Virus record (IMG/VR): IMGVR_UViG_3300030329_005507
Coordinates: 1 to 55,091 of that record
DNA: 55,091 nucleotides
From: a virus
Strand: one strand, 5' to 3'
In this document: in pieces, positions 40,279 through 47,189 of the stretch
Layout: each line of letters opens with the position of its first letter
How positions within the stretch are numbered: the stretch's first letter is position 1
Translations under genes and position numbers: made by a program
Notes under the pieces: model-generated
What the model was told of the DNA's origin: nothing
The model's database searches: none
Seen by the model: only the letters and a program-made list of their open reading frames with translations

Positions 40279-41810
40279 TAAAAATCCTCCTTCACTGTTG
40301 ATGGTATTTCAAGCTCTTCTTCCTCAAAGAACTCAGGAGCATTAACAGACCAAACCTTCACTGGTTTGCCTTTTATTCTAAAAGTCTTCCTTTCAGCTCC
40401 TCCCTCTCTGAGCCAAGACCATATTTGGTGCTGAGAAGAATACTTATATCTTCTTGTGTCTAAGTAAACAAATAAATCTTCTGAACGGAAATAAACTCTA
40501 TCTTCTTCTATATTATTCCATGGTTTACCATTCATTATTTCATCACGATGACGAGCTTGAACTTTCCCAGTTAAGAATGTATCAAGTAATTTTTCAAACT
40601 GACCTTTTGGTGATGCATCGTCTGGGTCATGTATCACTTCAACAACTTCTAGAAGCTCATTAACTCTAGATTCCCATTTAGGTGCTGGCATGGTACTTGG
40701 ACATTTATTTAATCTTTCCACGCACATCTTTTGTAATTTTCTTTGGTCTAATAATTGTTCGGTTGTAACTTCAATTCTTTCCCCACCAATTTCTATATAC
40801 CATCTTACTGACATTTTGTTTTCAGTTTCATATTTAGTTATGGCATCAATCTCTATTGTTTGACCAGCACCAGCTCCTCCACCTATACCAAAAGGTCTTT
40901 TAAGACATTTAGATTTTTCACAGTAATTGCATATTGGTGCCTGCTTACATGTATAGATGTAATCTTTTTTAGCAACACCTTTTATTATACCACTAACTTC
41001 GGTTGCTGATAATGATGGCTTTACATATTCATAATTATGACGCATGACATCTTCTTGCCAATCGTCTGGATTCTTTTTTCTATAATAAACACCGATGTTA
41101 AATAAAGATACATTACGAGTTCCTTCTGGGAATCCCATTGTAGATAGATATTGTAGACAAGGAGGACCATCTTCAAATATAGCTTCAAGTTCTGGTTCAT
41201 AAGCATCTAAATCTTCTATTGTGCACGTTTTCTGTTCTGCGAATTCTATAAATTCTTTTAAATTTAATCTCTTGCCATTTTTTATTGCATATCTTTCTGA
41301 GTTCTCACCACCATGATAACATAAATTAATCCAATTACCTCTGTCTCTTTCATTAGCTCTTTGCACTTGCTTAGGGAATATTTCTACACCACCATAACCT
41401 AATTGTGCTGCAAACTCATTTAATTTGCTTACCATCTTTGTTGCTTTAATTGGTGGGTCTGTAAATAAATAAAGGTGAGCACCACCACTTTTACTTCTAC
41501 ACATAACAAGTGGCATATTTTGCACTCTTTTTTCTAATTCTTCTAATGGTTCACTTAACTTAACCATGCCACGAATATCTATATCAATACAACCGAAACT
41601 GCATGTGTTATCTTCTTTAAGCATAATGATGCCGAGTATTGAGCCATCCCCTATAAGATGGTCTTCAAAATTTTTAATAGAAACTGGTTCTGAAATTGTT
41701 AATGCTCTTCCTGAAAGCTTTCCATCTGCACCTGTTGTGACTGTTCTGTATTGTCCGTATGCATTTTGATAACCATCAAACAGTTTCATAAATCTTTTTG
41801 TAAGATCCAT
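40278..41810 (-). CDS. Archaeo-eukaryotic-type primase (AEP)
   Basis: A 510-residue primase candidate. GCIDIDIR provides the two catalytic aspartates (residues 76 and 78), and SKSGGAHLYLF carries the SGGxH signature (His112); this is the AEP core, similar to the TOTE and phage primase-polymerase groups. A four-cysteine cluster CKQAPICNYCEKSKC (about residues 287-301) probably binds zinc or an iron-sulfur centre. The C-terminal 200 residues hold a winged-helix-like PriCT-type part with no Walker A motif, so helicase function is separate. It would prime synthesis for the C-family polymerase. Confidence 0.75.
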   Translation of the reverse strand: MDLTKRFMKLFDGYQNAYGQYRTVTTGADGKLSGRALTISEPVSIKNFEDHLIGDGSILGIIMLKEDNTCSFGCIDIDIRGMVKLSEPLEELEKRVQNMPLVMCRSKSGGAHLYLFTDPPIKATKMVSKLNEFAAQLGYGGVEIFPKQVQRANERDRGNWINLCYHGGENSERYAIKNGKRLNLKEFIEFAEQKTCTIEDLDAYEPELEAIFEDGPPCLQYLSTMGFPEGTRNVSLFNIGVYYRKKNPDDWQEDVMRHNYEYVKPSLSATEVSGIIKGVAKKDYIYTCKQAPICNYCEKSKCLKRPFGIGGGAGAGQTIEIDAITKYETENKMSVRWYIEIGGERIEVTTEQLLDQRKLQKMCVERLNKCPSTMPAPKWESRVNELLEVVEVIHDPDDASPKGQFEKLLDTFLTGKVQARHRDEIMNGKPWNNIEEDRVYFRSEDLFVYLDTRRYKYSSQHQIWSWLREGGAERKTFRIKGKPVKVWSVNAPEFFEEEELEIPSTVKEDF

Positions 41811-41828
41811 AATATTACCTCTCTAACT

Positions 41829-41852
41829 GTGGGTGGCTTTTACACCACCCAC
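41829..41852 (-). promoter_or_regulatory. GC-rich hairpin between SSB and primase genes
   Basis: A perfect 8-base-pair stem, GTGGGTGG with CCACCCAC, around an 8-base loop, in a very AT-rich genome. It lies 8 bases after the SSB-like stop and 19 bases before the primase start on the minus strand. No T-run follows on that strand, so it is more likely to be an mRNA-stabilising or processing hairpin that sets SSB above primase levels than a terminator. Confidence 0.65.
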
Positions 41853-41859
41853 TTCATTA

Positions 41860-42663
41860 TTAGAAATTTTCTTCTGAAGTATTCTCAGGAGAAACATTAA
41901 CTTTACCTGATTGGATCTGGTCTCTAAAAGATCTTGCAGCTAAATAAATGCTTTCTCCTCCAGGGATTTTACCTATTATCCCACCAGATTGAGCATCATA
42001 CATTTGGTCAACTTGCCAACCAAACCAACTCCCCTTATCATTTTCTTCTGGGACAGTAGTCAATGTATATGCATTCCAAAAACAAGCAGGATTAAATGTT
42101 CCACCTTTTGGATTAGGAACTTGTAATTGTGCAATCATTGAATTCCATCTTTTTGCTTTTTTAAGCTGAGACGATGTCATTGACAATAATGCTTGATTAA
42201 AGATCCCAGTTTTAGGATCTACGATATAAACATAATACTCAGCAGTTGTTACAATCTCATTTCCTTCTGGAGTAATATCTCGGAAGGATTCTGCATCTCT
42301 AGTGCAAGTTGATAGAATAGAACTATCACTGCCATGGTCGTTTACTAAACCACCACCAGCACTTCTAGGTTTCCACTCTATATATGCACGACGATAACTA
42401 ACAGGAACAACAACTATTCCTTTCTCGCCATCATATGCTTCACGTGTAACAGTATTTAATATGAAACCTGCTTCTGCACCTTCAATGTAAGCACCATCCC
42501 TTTTATTTACTTGTGGGGATAATGATTGTAAGACTTGAAGTCTTGGTATCATATAGTCATCACGTGACATAGTTTCTTGACCAACACCTGCATCGTCAAT
42601 TAATATAGATGGGTCAAATGTAGTTACTTCACTTTCTTTTTTAGTTTCTATTTCTTTAGACAT
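41860..42663 (-). CDS. Single-stranded DNA-binding protein-like
   Basis: A 267-residue protein of the type often annotated as phage single-strand binding protein. It has YMIPRLQVLQSLSPQVNKRDG, then a beta-rich core (GIVVVPVSYRRAYIEW, YYVYIVDP) and an acidic tail ending SPENTSEENF, as in SSBs that contact polymerase or helicase by the tail. Position before the primase supports this. The ribosome site is GAGAGGAAATAATT. Confidence 0.6.
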   Translation of the reverse strand: MSKEIETKKESEVTTFDPSILIDDAGVGQETMSRDDYMIPRLQVLQSLSPQVNKRDGAYIEGAEAGFILNTVTREAYDGEKGIVVVPVSYRRAYIEWKPRSAGGGLVNDHGSDSSILSTCTRDAESFRDITPEGNEIVTTAEYYVYIVDPKTGIFNQALLSMTSSQLKKAKRWNSMIAQLQVPNPKGGTFNPACFWNAYTLTTVPEENDKGSWFGWQVDQMYDAQSGGIIGKIPGGESIYLAARSFRDQIQSGKVNVSPENTSEENF

Positions 42664-42665
42664 AA

Positions 42666-43253
42666 TTATTTCCTCTCAATTTTGGCACGATTGCCAGTGA
42701 ATATTTTGAAATCCTCATAAGGAACATTTTTCCCTTCAGAAATTTGTTCTTTAAGCCAAGCATTTAAACTACTCGGATGGACTCCAGCTTTGCTCGAATA
42801 CAGGTGGTCTTTCTCTGCAAGTGATTCTTTAAACTTTGCACACTTCTCATCCTCACCTGATTGAAACTGAACCTCAACAATATTTTTAATCATAGAAGAA
42901 GCTTTCTGATTTCTTAAATAACTAAAACATCGTTCTTGGCGAAGTTTGAGATCGTCTCTTTTATCACCTTTTGCTTTGTCAATAGCTCCTTGTGATGGGA
43001 TAGATCCTGAGACAATATCATTCACTGTTACACGAGTGCCGTCGTTAAGCTTGAACTCTTTTATATTCAAACTCTGCATGAGTTCTGGGAGATCTTGCTC
43101 GGCAACTCTTTTGAGATCCTGCTTCGCTTGTTTAAGTTGTTCTTCTAGCTCTACAATCGAATCCTCTAATTGTATCTGCCTTTCAGCCAACTCACTTACT
43201 GCACCTAGTTCATTTGATGAAGATGCCACATCGTCAAGCGGATTTATTTCCAT
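42666..43253 (-). CDS. Conserved-type early protein with coiled coil (gp5.5-like)
   Basis: A 195-residue protein with ribosome site GAGAAAGGAATCAAG. The N-terminal half is coiled coil (residues about 20-55), followed by DLPELMQSLNIKEFKLNDG and a globular part containing SYLRNQKASSMIKNIVEVQF and KAGVHPSSLNAWLKEQ. Proteins with this arrangement are common in phage replication clusters and are sometimes labelled gp5.5-like; no activity is established. It overlaps the previous gene by 20 bases. Confidence 0.55.
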   Translation of the reverse strand: MEINPLDDVASSSNELGAVSELAERQIQLEDSIVELEEQLKQAKQDLKRVAEQDLPELMQSLNIKEFKLNDGTRVTVNDIVSGSIPSQGAIDKAKGDKRDDLKLRQERCFSYLRNQKASSMIKNIVEVQFQSGEDEKCAKFKESLAEKDHLYSSKAGVHPSSLNAWLKEQISEGKNVPYEDFKIFTGNRAKIERK

Positions 43254-43620
43254 AACTTGATTCCTTTCTCAATTCCAAGGTCAACGGCATATACCAACCA
43301 ACTCGTCGATCTCTGCCACCTTGCTCGATATTACGTTCCCATCTGAGAACGTTTACTATTGGGGAAACTTCTCCAGCTATCATTGAAACAATCATAACAG
43401 CTGTTGGGTCTCCACCTCCTGCCCATAGTAAATAATCGTCTGGGCTGAAGCTCTTTAATATTCTTCTTGCTTTTTGTATTGATGGTCCTGGAAGGAATTG
43501 AGGATTATCATTATCCTCAAATATCGGGACTAGCTTTCCATATCTTGATGCATCTGTTAAATCAGGCACCCATCCATATTTATTCATTTTTGGTCTTTGG
43601 ACTATATATACATTTGGCAT
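43234..43620 (-). CDS. Conserved-type phage protein, unknown
   Basis: A 128-residue protein starting MPNVYIVQRPKMNKYGWVPDL and holding DDYLLWAGGGDPTAVMIVSM and NVLRWERNIEQGGRDRRVGWYM. This general pattern recurs in phage early regions next to SSB or nuclease genes. No catalytic motif is certain. It starts on the stop of the zinc ribbon gene and overlaps the next gene by 20 bases. Confidence 0.55.
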   Translation of the reverse strand: MPNVYIVQRPKMNKYGWVPDLTDASRYGKLVPIFEDNDNPQFLPGPSIQKARRILKSFSPDDYLLWAGGGDPTAVMIVSMIAGEVSPIVNVLRWERNIEQGGRDRRVGWYMPLTLELRKESSYGNKSA

Positions 43621-43817
43621 TATTGTTTCTTTCCATTTTTGTTATATATAAGAGTATTGCATCTTGTACAAAATATCTTAAGCACTTCATTAATATTTAA
43701 TTGTAATAAATCATTTACTCCGCATCTTGGACAAGTAACATGGGAGTGCATTTTATTTGTCTCGCCAGAAGAAGACGAAGCAGTTGTCCATGTTGAAGTT
43801 GAACTTGACCAAGTCAT
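43620..43817 (-). CDS. Zinc ribbon protein
   Basis: A 65-residue protein whose C-terminal half has CPRCGVNDLLQL and CTRCNTL, two CxxC knuckles 19 residues apart, fitting a zinc ribbon. The first 25 residues are Ser/Thr-rich; an internal ATG at 43751 would give a compact 43-residue form and cannot be excluded. It may contact RNA polymerase or nucleic acid early in infection. Confidence 0.55.
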   Translation of the reverse strand: MTWSSSTSTWTTASSSSGETNKMHSHVTCPRCGVNDLLQLNINEVLKIFCTRCNTLIYNKNGKKQ

Positions 43818-43821
43818 TATA

Positions 43822-44124
43822 TTAATGCAATGTGTCTGATGTGAATTGTTTTGCTAAATCTACACCATTATTAATATCTTCAGGAGTAATCTTTGGCAAC
43901 TCATTATAATATTTAAATGATATGTCTAAGAATACTTTGGTGTCTTTATCTAACATAACCTCTGTTCTCATCTCAACATCGTTATGTATGAATTCAAAAA
44001 GTACAGGAAATTTATAGTCATCTGGTAATTTTTTAATTTTACTTACTACTAGATTTCTATTCCTTCCTCTACGGATGGATTCATTATTAGCTTTTATAAG
44101 TAGATCTTTTGTAAAGTATTTCAT
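43822..44124 (-). CDS. First minus-strand early gene, unknown
   Basis: A 100-residue protein from ATG 44124 after the ribosome site TAGAAAGGAATATAG; the longer open frame upstream is hydrophobic, AT-rich leader and is not used. It starts MKYFTKDLLIKANNESIRRG and holds VSKIKKLPDDYKFPV. As the first gene of the divergent minus operon it is likely made very early. Function unknown. Confidence 0.6.
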   Translation of the reverse strand: MKYFTKDLLIKANNESIRRGRNRNLVVSKIKKLPDDYKFPVLFEFIHNDVEMRTEVMLDKDTKVFLDISFKYYNELPKITPEDINNGVDLAKQFTSDTLH

Positions 44125-44174
44125 GCTATATTCCTTTCTAAATATTTTTTTATCATAAGCTTTATTACTATAAA

Positions 44175-44202
44175 AGTATATATAAAAAAATAATAAAGAC
44201 AA
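44175..44202 (-). promoter_or_regulatory. Predicted divergent promoter for the minus-strand operon
   Basis: Minus strand -35 box TTGTCT (44202-44197), 16-base spacer and -10 box TATACT (44180-44175). It lies 51 bases upstream of the first minus-strand ATG and differs from the TTTACT family, looking more like a host sigma-70 promoter for immediate early expression. Confidence 0.5.
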
Positions 44203-44225
44203 CAAAAACTTTTTTCTAAATCAGA

Positions 44226-44335
44226 GGTTTCGTGGTAACGATGGTTTCGTTTGTGTTAAGATCGTTATTAGTCAAAGATTTGAAGGCGTTACCTAACTGA
44301 GAAAAATAAGGTAACTTTTTTTGTACTTTGGTAAC
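44226..44335 (+). repeat. Iteron-like short repeats in the control region
   Basis: GGTTTCGT occurs twice (44226-44233 and 44243-44250). GGTAAC occurs at 44234-44239, 44310-44315 and 44330-44335, and its inverse GTTACC at 44288-44293. The inverted pair TAACGAT (44236-44242) and ATCGTTA (44261-44267) can form a stem. Such clustering between divergent operons is like replication-origin iterons or operator arrays. Confidence 0.55.
44288..44321 (+). terminator. Orphan terminator in the control region
   Basis: A 7-base-pair stem, GTTACCT (44288-44294) with AGGTAAC (44309-44315), followed by seven or more T. It reads as a plus-strand intrinsic terminator, although no plus-strand protein gene precedes it. 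It may end a small RNA or protect the downstream promoter at 44343. Confidence 0.5.
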
Positions 44336-44342
44336 TTTTTTG

Positions 44343-44371
44343 TTTACTTTTGTTTTTTATTGGCGTATGAT
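44343..44371 (+). promoter_or_regulatory. Predicted promoter of plus-strand early genes
   Basis: -35 box TTTACT (44343-44348), 17-base spacer, -10 box TATGAT (44366-44371). The start site should fall within the perfect 14-base palindrome TACTTATATAAGTA (44371-44384), which could be an operator. The gene at 44401 follows with the ribosome site GAGAAAGGAATAA. Confidence 0.65.
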
Positions 44372-44400
44372 ACTTATATAAGTAATTGAGAAAGGAATAA

Positions 44401-44763
44401 ATGATGAAAAAACTTATATTTATAGTTAATAATGATAATATAAAATCTGAATTAACTGATATTCGTGAAAGTCTTGGGTTGGCTACTGTATCTAATGCAG
44501 TTATTGAACTGTGTAATGATTTTTGGTTAAATCCTTATAATAATGATTATTTGATGAAAAATGCTGAAGCTAATTTTAAAACTGTTATTTCTCCGCATGG
44601 TGGTAAATGGTTTTGTGCTAAAGGTAATGAATCTGATAAATCGTATCCTGTTTATTTAAATAAAAAAGCTAGTACTGAATTTTCTAAAGTTTCTGAAAAA
44701 GTTGGTTTAAAAACTGGTATGCTATTAAGTTATTTAATTGATAGCTATTATTTAGAAAGGTAG
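44401..44763 (+). CDS. Possible tandem ribbon-helix-helix regulator
   Basis: A 120-residue protein, first plus-strand gene of the control region. Two segments look like the helix pair of ribbon-helix-helix proteins: SELTDIRESLGLATVSNAVI (residues about 16-35) and STEFSKVSEKVGLKTGMLLSY (about 91-112). A single chain with two such units could bind a near-palindromic operator such as the 16-base dyads at 44772 and 45986. The family is not certain; DNA binding is inferred from pattern and position. Confidence 0.45.
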   Translation: MMKKLIFIVNNDNIKSELTDIRESLGLATVSNAVIELCNDFWLNPYNNDYLMKNAEANFKTVISPHGGKWFCAKGNESDKSYPVYLNKKASTEFSKVSEKVGLKTGMLLSYLIDSYYLER

Positions 44764-44766
44764 TTG

Positions 44767-44795
44767 TTTACTTATCTGCTCAATTAAGCTATTCT
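44767..44795 (+). promoter_or_regulatory. Operator-bearing promoter for 44823
   Basis: -35 box TTTACT (44767-44772), 17-base spacer, -10 box TATTCT (44790-44795). The 16-base element TTATCTGCTCAATTAA occupies 44772-44787. It is the exact reverse complement of the element in the promoter at 45981. It fits TTAnnTGnnCAnnTAA, an imperfect dyad, and lies where a bound protein would block RNA polymerase. Confidence 0.7.
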
Positions 44796-44822
44796 ATAAT
44801 TACAAAACTGAGAAAGGAATAA

Positions 44823-45008
44823 ATGATGTCAAAATTTAATAACTCGTATATGCTAGATTTCGCTGACTATTATAAACCTAAAAAATTAGAAGGTGGCAAA
44901 TCTTACCAAGCATATCTTAAACGTCGTAATGCACACTTTGCTAAAAAGAGAAAAGAAGAAGAACAGAGAGATCTGGATAATACTGCAATTAGTCAAGGAG
45001 AAATATAA
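44823..45008 (+). CDS. Small basic early protein
   Basis: A 61-residue Lys/Arg/Glu-rich protein with GAGAAAGGAATAA before the ATG pair at 44823 and 44826. It starts MMSKFNNSYMLDFADYYKPK and has a charged C-terminal helix (HFAKKRKEEEQRD). The stop overlaps the next ATG (TAATG). Controlled by the operator-bearing promoter at 44767. Unknown. Confidence 0.6.
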   Translation: MMSKFNNSYMLDFADYYKPKKLEGGKSYQAYLKRRNAHFAKKRKEEEQRDLDNTAISQGEI

Positions 45009-45592
45009 TGAATATATTTTTTGTAGATAATAATCCTGAAACAGCAGCAAGAATGCTTTGCGATAAGCATATTGTAAAAATGCCATTAGAGTCTGCCCAG
45101 ATGCTATCCAGTGTCTGGCATAGATATGGTCATGGCGATAAAGTACAATATAAAGAATCATTTAAAAATCATCCATGCACTTTATGGGCAGGTGATAGTT
45201 ATGAAAATTATATTTGGTTAAGAAAACATGCTTTAGAATTATGTTTTGAATACACCAGACGTTATGGTAAAATTCATAAATGCCAACAAGTTATATTAGA
45301 TTTGTCAATCCCAACAAAAAAGATATGGCAAGAATGTTTTTCTACAATTCATGAAAGTTGTGCAAAAGGTTTTACAAAACCACCACAATGCATGCCAGAC
45401 ATATATAAAGCTAAAGATACTGTTCAAGCATATAGGCAATATTACGCATACCATAAAAAAGATATTGCTTATTGGGGAAGAACTCCTACACCAGATTGGT
45501 ATACTGAAATGACAAGTTGTTTTGCTGAAATGCCTCAATTTGAAGGAACTGTTAATGCCCTTGACAAATTAACAATAAGGAGAAATGCATAA
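45008..45592 (+). CDS. Conserved phage protein of the CDKHIVKM type
   Basis: A 194-residue protein with an N-terminus, MNIFFVDNNPETAARMLCDK then HIVKMPLESAQMLS, that I recognise from a widespread phage family. Further conserved-type stretches are HPCTLWAGDSYENYIWLRKH and KPPQCMPDIYKA. Some annotations call such proteins pyrimidine-dimer glycosylase-like, but I cannot confirm an active site here. Cytoplasmic, early, and coupled by one-base overlaps to both neighbours. Confidence 0.6.
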   Translation: MNIFFVDNNPETAARMLCDKHIVKMPLESAQMLSSVWHRYGHGDKVQYKESFKNHPCTLWAGDSYENYIWLRKHALELCFEYTRRYGKIHKCQQVILDLSIPTKKIWQECFSTIHESCAKGFTKPPQCMPDIYKAKDTVQAYRQYYAYHKKDIAYWGRTPTPDWYTEMTSCFAEMPQFEGTVNALDKLTIRRNA

Positions 45593-45972
45593 TGTCTAAT
45601 TCACTTTTAATTAAAACTGTAACAAATTTCCAAAAAGCTTGGCCAGAGTGGGACTTCTCAAAAGAAACTTACGAAGAAGATCCTGAGGATGCAAAAGCTT
45701 GGGATTATTGTTTTACTCTTGGGAGCAATATTAAAGTTTGGGGTCGCAAAAGAAAGAAAGATAATCATGTAGAGACTCTAATGATGGCTCGAATATATAA
45801 AGTTTATGAGGAAACTTTCTTTCCTAATTGTCGGAGCAGACCTTCTGAAATGGCTGCAACTATGGAGCAGAAATTAACACTTGAATATTCTGAGGAGGAT
45901 TTAAACTGGTACAAGTCCATGTTTCCTGAAGGTGTTGAGGTAATAGTTATGGAAGGAAAACCTAACTTTTAA
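45592..45972 (+). CDS. Unknown early protein
   Basis: A 126-residue soluble, acidic protein; MSNSLLIKTVTNFQKAWPEW starts it and WDYCFTLGSNIKVWGRK lies in the middle. Three Trp-rich segments suggest a compact fold. It is translated together with the preceding gene (TAATG). No family recognised. Confidence 0.6.
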   Translation: MSNSLLIKTVTNFQKAWPEWDFSKETYEEDPEDAKAWDYCFTLGSNIKVWGRKRKKDNHVETLMMARIYKVYEETFFPNCRSRPSEMAATMEQKLTLEYSEEDLNWYKSMFPEGVEVIVMEGKPNF

Positions 45973-45980
45973 TAAAAAAC

Positions 45981-46009
45981 TTTACTTAATTGAGCAGATA
46001 ATATATTCT
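45981..46009 (+). promoter_or_regulatory. Operator-bearing promoter for 46042, operator reversed
   Basis: -35 box TTTACT (45981-45986), 17-base spacer, -10 box TATTCT (46004-46009). The element TTAATTGAGCAGATAA at 45986-46001 is the exact reverse complement of the one at 44772, placed at the same distance from the boxes. The promoter boxes keep their direction while the operator is flipped. Confidence 0.7.
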
Positions 46010-46041
46010 ATTACTATAACAATAATTGAGAAAGGAATACA

Positions 46042-46371
46042 ATGAAAAATACTATTGACGGAAAAAAATATGCTAATATGCATCTTTATACGGATATTAA
46101 TCCTTATGAGATCATTGAAGTTAGAACTCCAAATAAAATAATTGTTCGTTTGATGGATGCAGAAAAAGATCCAAGTGTTAAATTAAAATTTCATCCTGGA
46201 GGTTTCTGCGGACATGTAAGTAATCAAGATGAACAAAAATGGTTCTACAAAAGTAACAAAGATAATCCTGTCGTAACAATTTGGAAAAGAAAAGATGGTC
46301 ATTTTTACGATGGGCATTTAAGATTTGTATTAAGTGATGAACCAATTATGCATTATGATTATAATTTTTAA
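46042..46371 (+). CDS. Conserved phage protein, unknown
   Basis: A 109-residue protein with ribosome site GAGAAAGGAATACA. The pattern KFHPGGFCGHVSNQDEQKW, a charged WKRKDGHFYDGHL and a final DYNF are of a type seen in many phage early regions. It has conserved-looking His and Cys residues but no known activity. Sole gene after its own operator-bearing promoter; the gap after it contains a terminator. Confidence 0.6.
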   Translation: MKNTIDGKKYANMHLYTDINPYEIIEVRTPNKIIVRLMDAEKDPSVKLKFHPGGFCGHVSNQDEQKWFYKSNKDNPVVTIWKRKDGHFYDGHLRFVLSDEPIMHYDYNF

Positions 46372-46440
46372 TCATGGTCAGTTATTACTTTATTCTTGGA
46401 CTTTTTTAATTTATTCTTATTTTTAAAGTTCCCTGACTTT

Positions 46441-46478
46441 AGAGAGTGGTTCCTAGCTTGGTTCTGCTCTCTTTTTTT
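46441..46478 (+). terminator. Intrinsic terminator before the packaging genes
   Basis: AGAGAG (46441-46446) pairs with CTCTCT (46467-46472) around a 20-base loop that includes GGTTCC and GGTTCT, followed by seven T. It lies 70 bases after the stop of the early gene at 46042 and separates early from packaging genes. The rest of the 46372-46622 gap holds an ACCTT/AAGGT mini-hairpin and a 16-base palindrome at 46556. Confidence 0.65.
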
Positions 46479-46555
46479 ATAAAATGTATAATCTAAATTA
46501 GGTTTTTCACCTTGGTAAAAGGTCTCTTTTATCATAGCTTTTTGTATTTTCTCCT

Positions 46556-46571
46556 TTATTTAATTAAATAA
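46556..46571. promoter_or_regulatory. Perfect 16-base palindrome TTATTTAATTAAATAA
   Basis: A perfect 16-base dyad, 52 bases before the terminase small subunit start. It keeps the TTA...TAA ends and 16-base length of the operator elements at 44772 and 45986 but not the GAGC core. In AT-rich DNA this may be chance. Confidence 0.35.
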
Positions 46572-46622
46572 GTTATTATCTTTTAAATCAAAGGAAACTA
46601 ATCTTTTAACAGAGAAAAAGCG

Positions 46623-47189
46623 ATGGAAGAAAATAATAAAAAAAGAGGAAGACCTAAAAAAGCTCCTGAAGAAACAATTCAAGTGCAAAGACCGATAAAC
46701 CATGGACCAAAGCAGAAGTTCAATGGACGATTTAAATCGGTTGAGCCACTTGGGTCAGAACAACCAGCGAGGAAGGGAAGATACAAATGGAATCACAAAG
46801 CATTAACTCATTGGATAATGGGTCAAGCAGATCCTGCAGGTTTTCTTGCTTCTGTAATGGCAGGGAAAGAGATCTTTCCTGTTTACTCTAGAGATTCTCT
46901 GGGTAAAGTAGAAAACGTTGGCAAAGTTTCTGCAGATCCCGAATTAAGAGTTATGGCTGCAAAAACATTACTTTCTAAATGTGTTCCTGATTTAAAGTCT
47001 GTTGAAGTTAACACAACACACGAAGAAAGAAAAGTTATTGATATAAGTAGATTGGATGATAATGACCTCACAACAATTGAGAGAGTACTTGAGCACGCTG
47101 TCCTTGAGTCAGATCCGAGCGGAGAAGAGTCGGAGGAGTCTGAAGGAGTTTATCAAAAGCTCTTGGACGACAATGGAACCAGGACGTAA
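46623..47189 (+). CDS. Terminase small subunit-like protein
   Basis: A 188-residue protein directly before the large terminase. The N-terminus has an AT-hook, KKRGRPKKAP (residues 5-14), suited to binding AT-rich DNA. A basic central part (WNHKALTHWIMGQADPAGFL) precedes LRVMAAKTLLSKCVPDLKSV and an acidic tail. Small subunits recognise the packaging site; AT-hook and order support this but the core domain is not one I can name. It overlaps the large subunit by 134 bases. Confidence 0.6.
   Translation: MEENNKKRGRPKKAPEETIQVQRPINHGPKQKFNGRFKSVEPLGSEQPARKGRYKWNHKALTHWIMGQADPAGFLASVMAGKEIFPVYSRDSLGKVENVGKVSADPELRVMAAKTLLSKCVPDLKSVEVNTTHEERKVIDISRLDDNDLTTIERVLEHAVLESDPSGEESEESEGVYQKLLDDNGTRT

Noticed and set aside
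44210-44342. Phage attachment site or integration region
   Set aside because: No integrase, excisionase or repressor is visible anywhere in the window; the repeats are better explained as control or origin elements.
46441-46478. tRNA-like GGTTCC and GGTTCT segments
   Set aside because: There is no cloverleaf or acceptor stem; the stem plus T-run is explained by a terminator.
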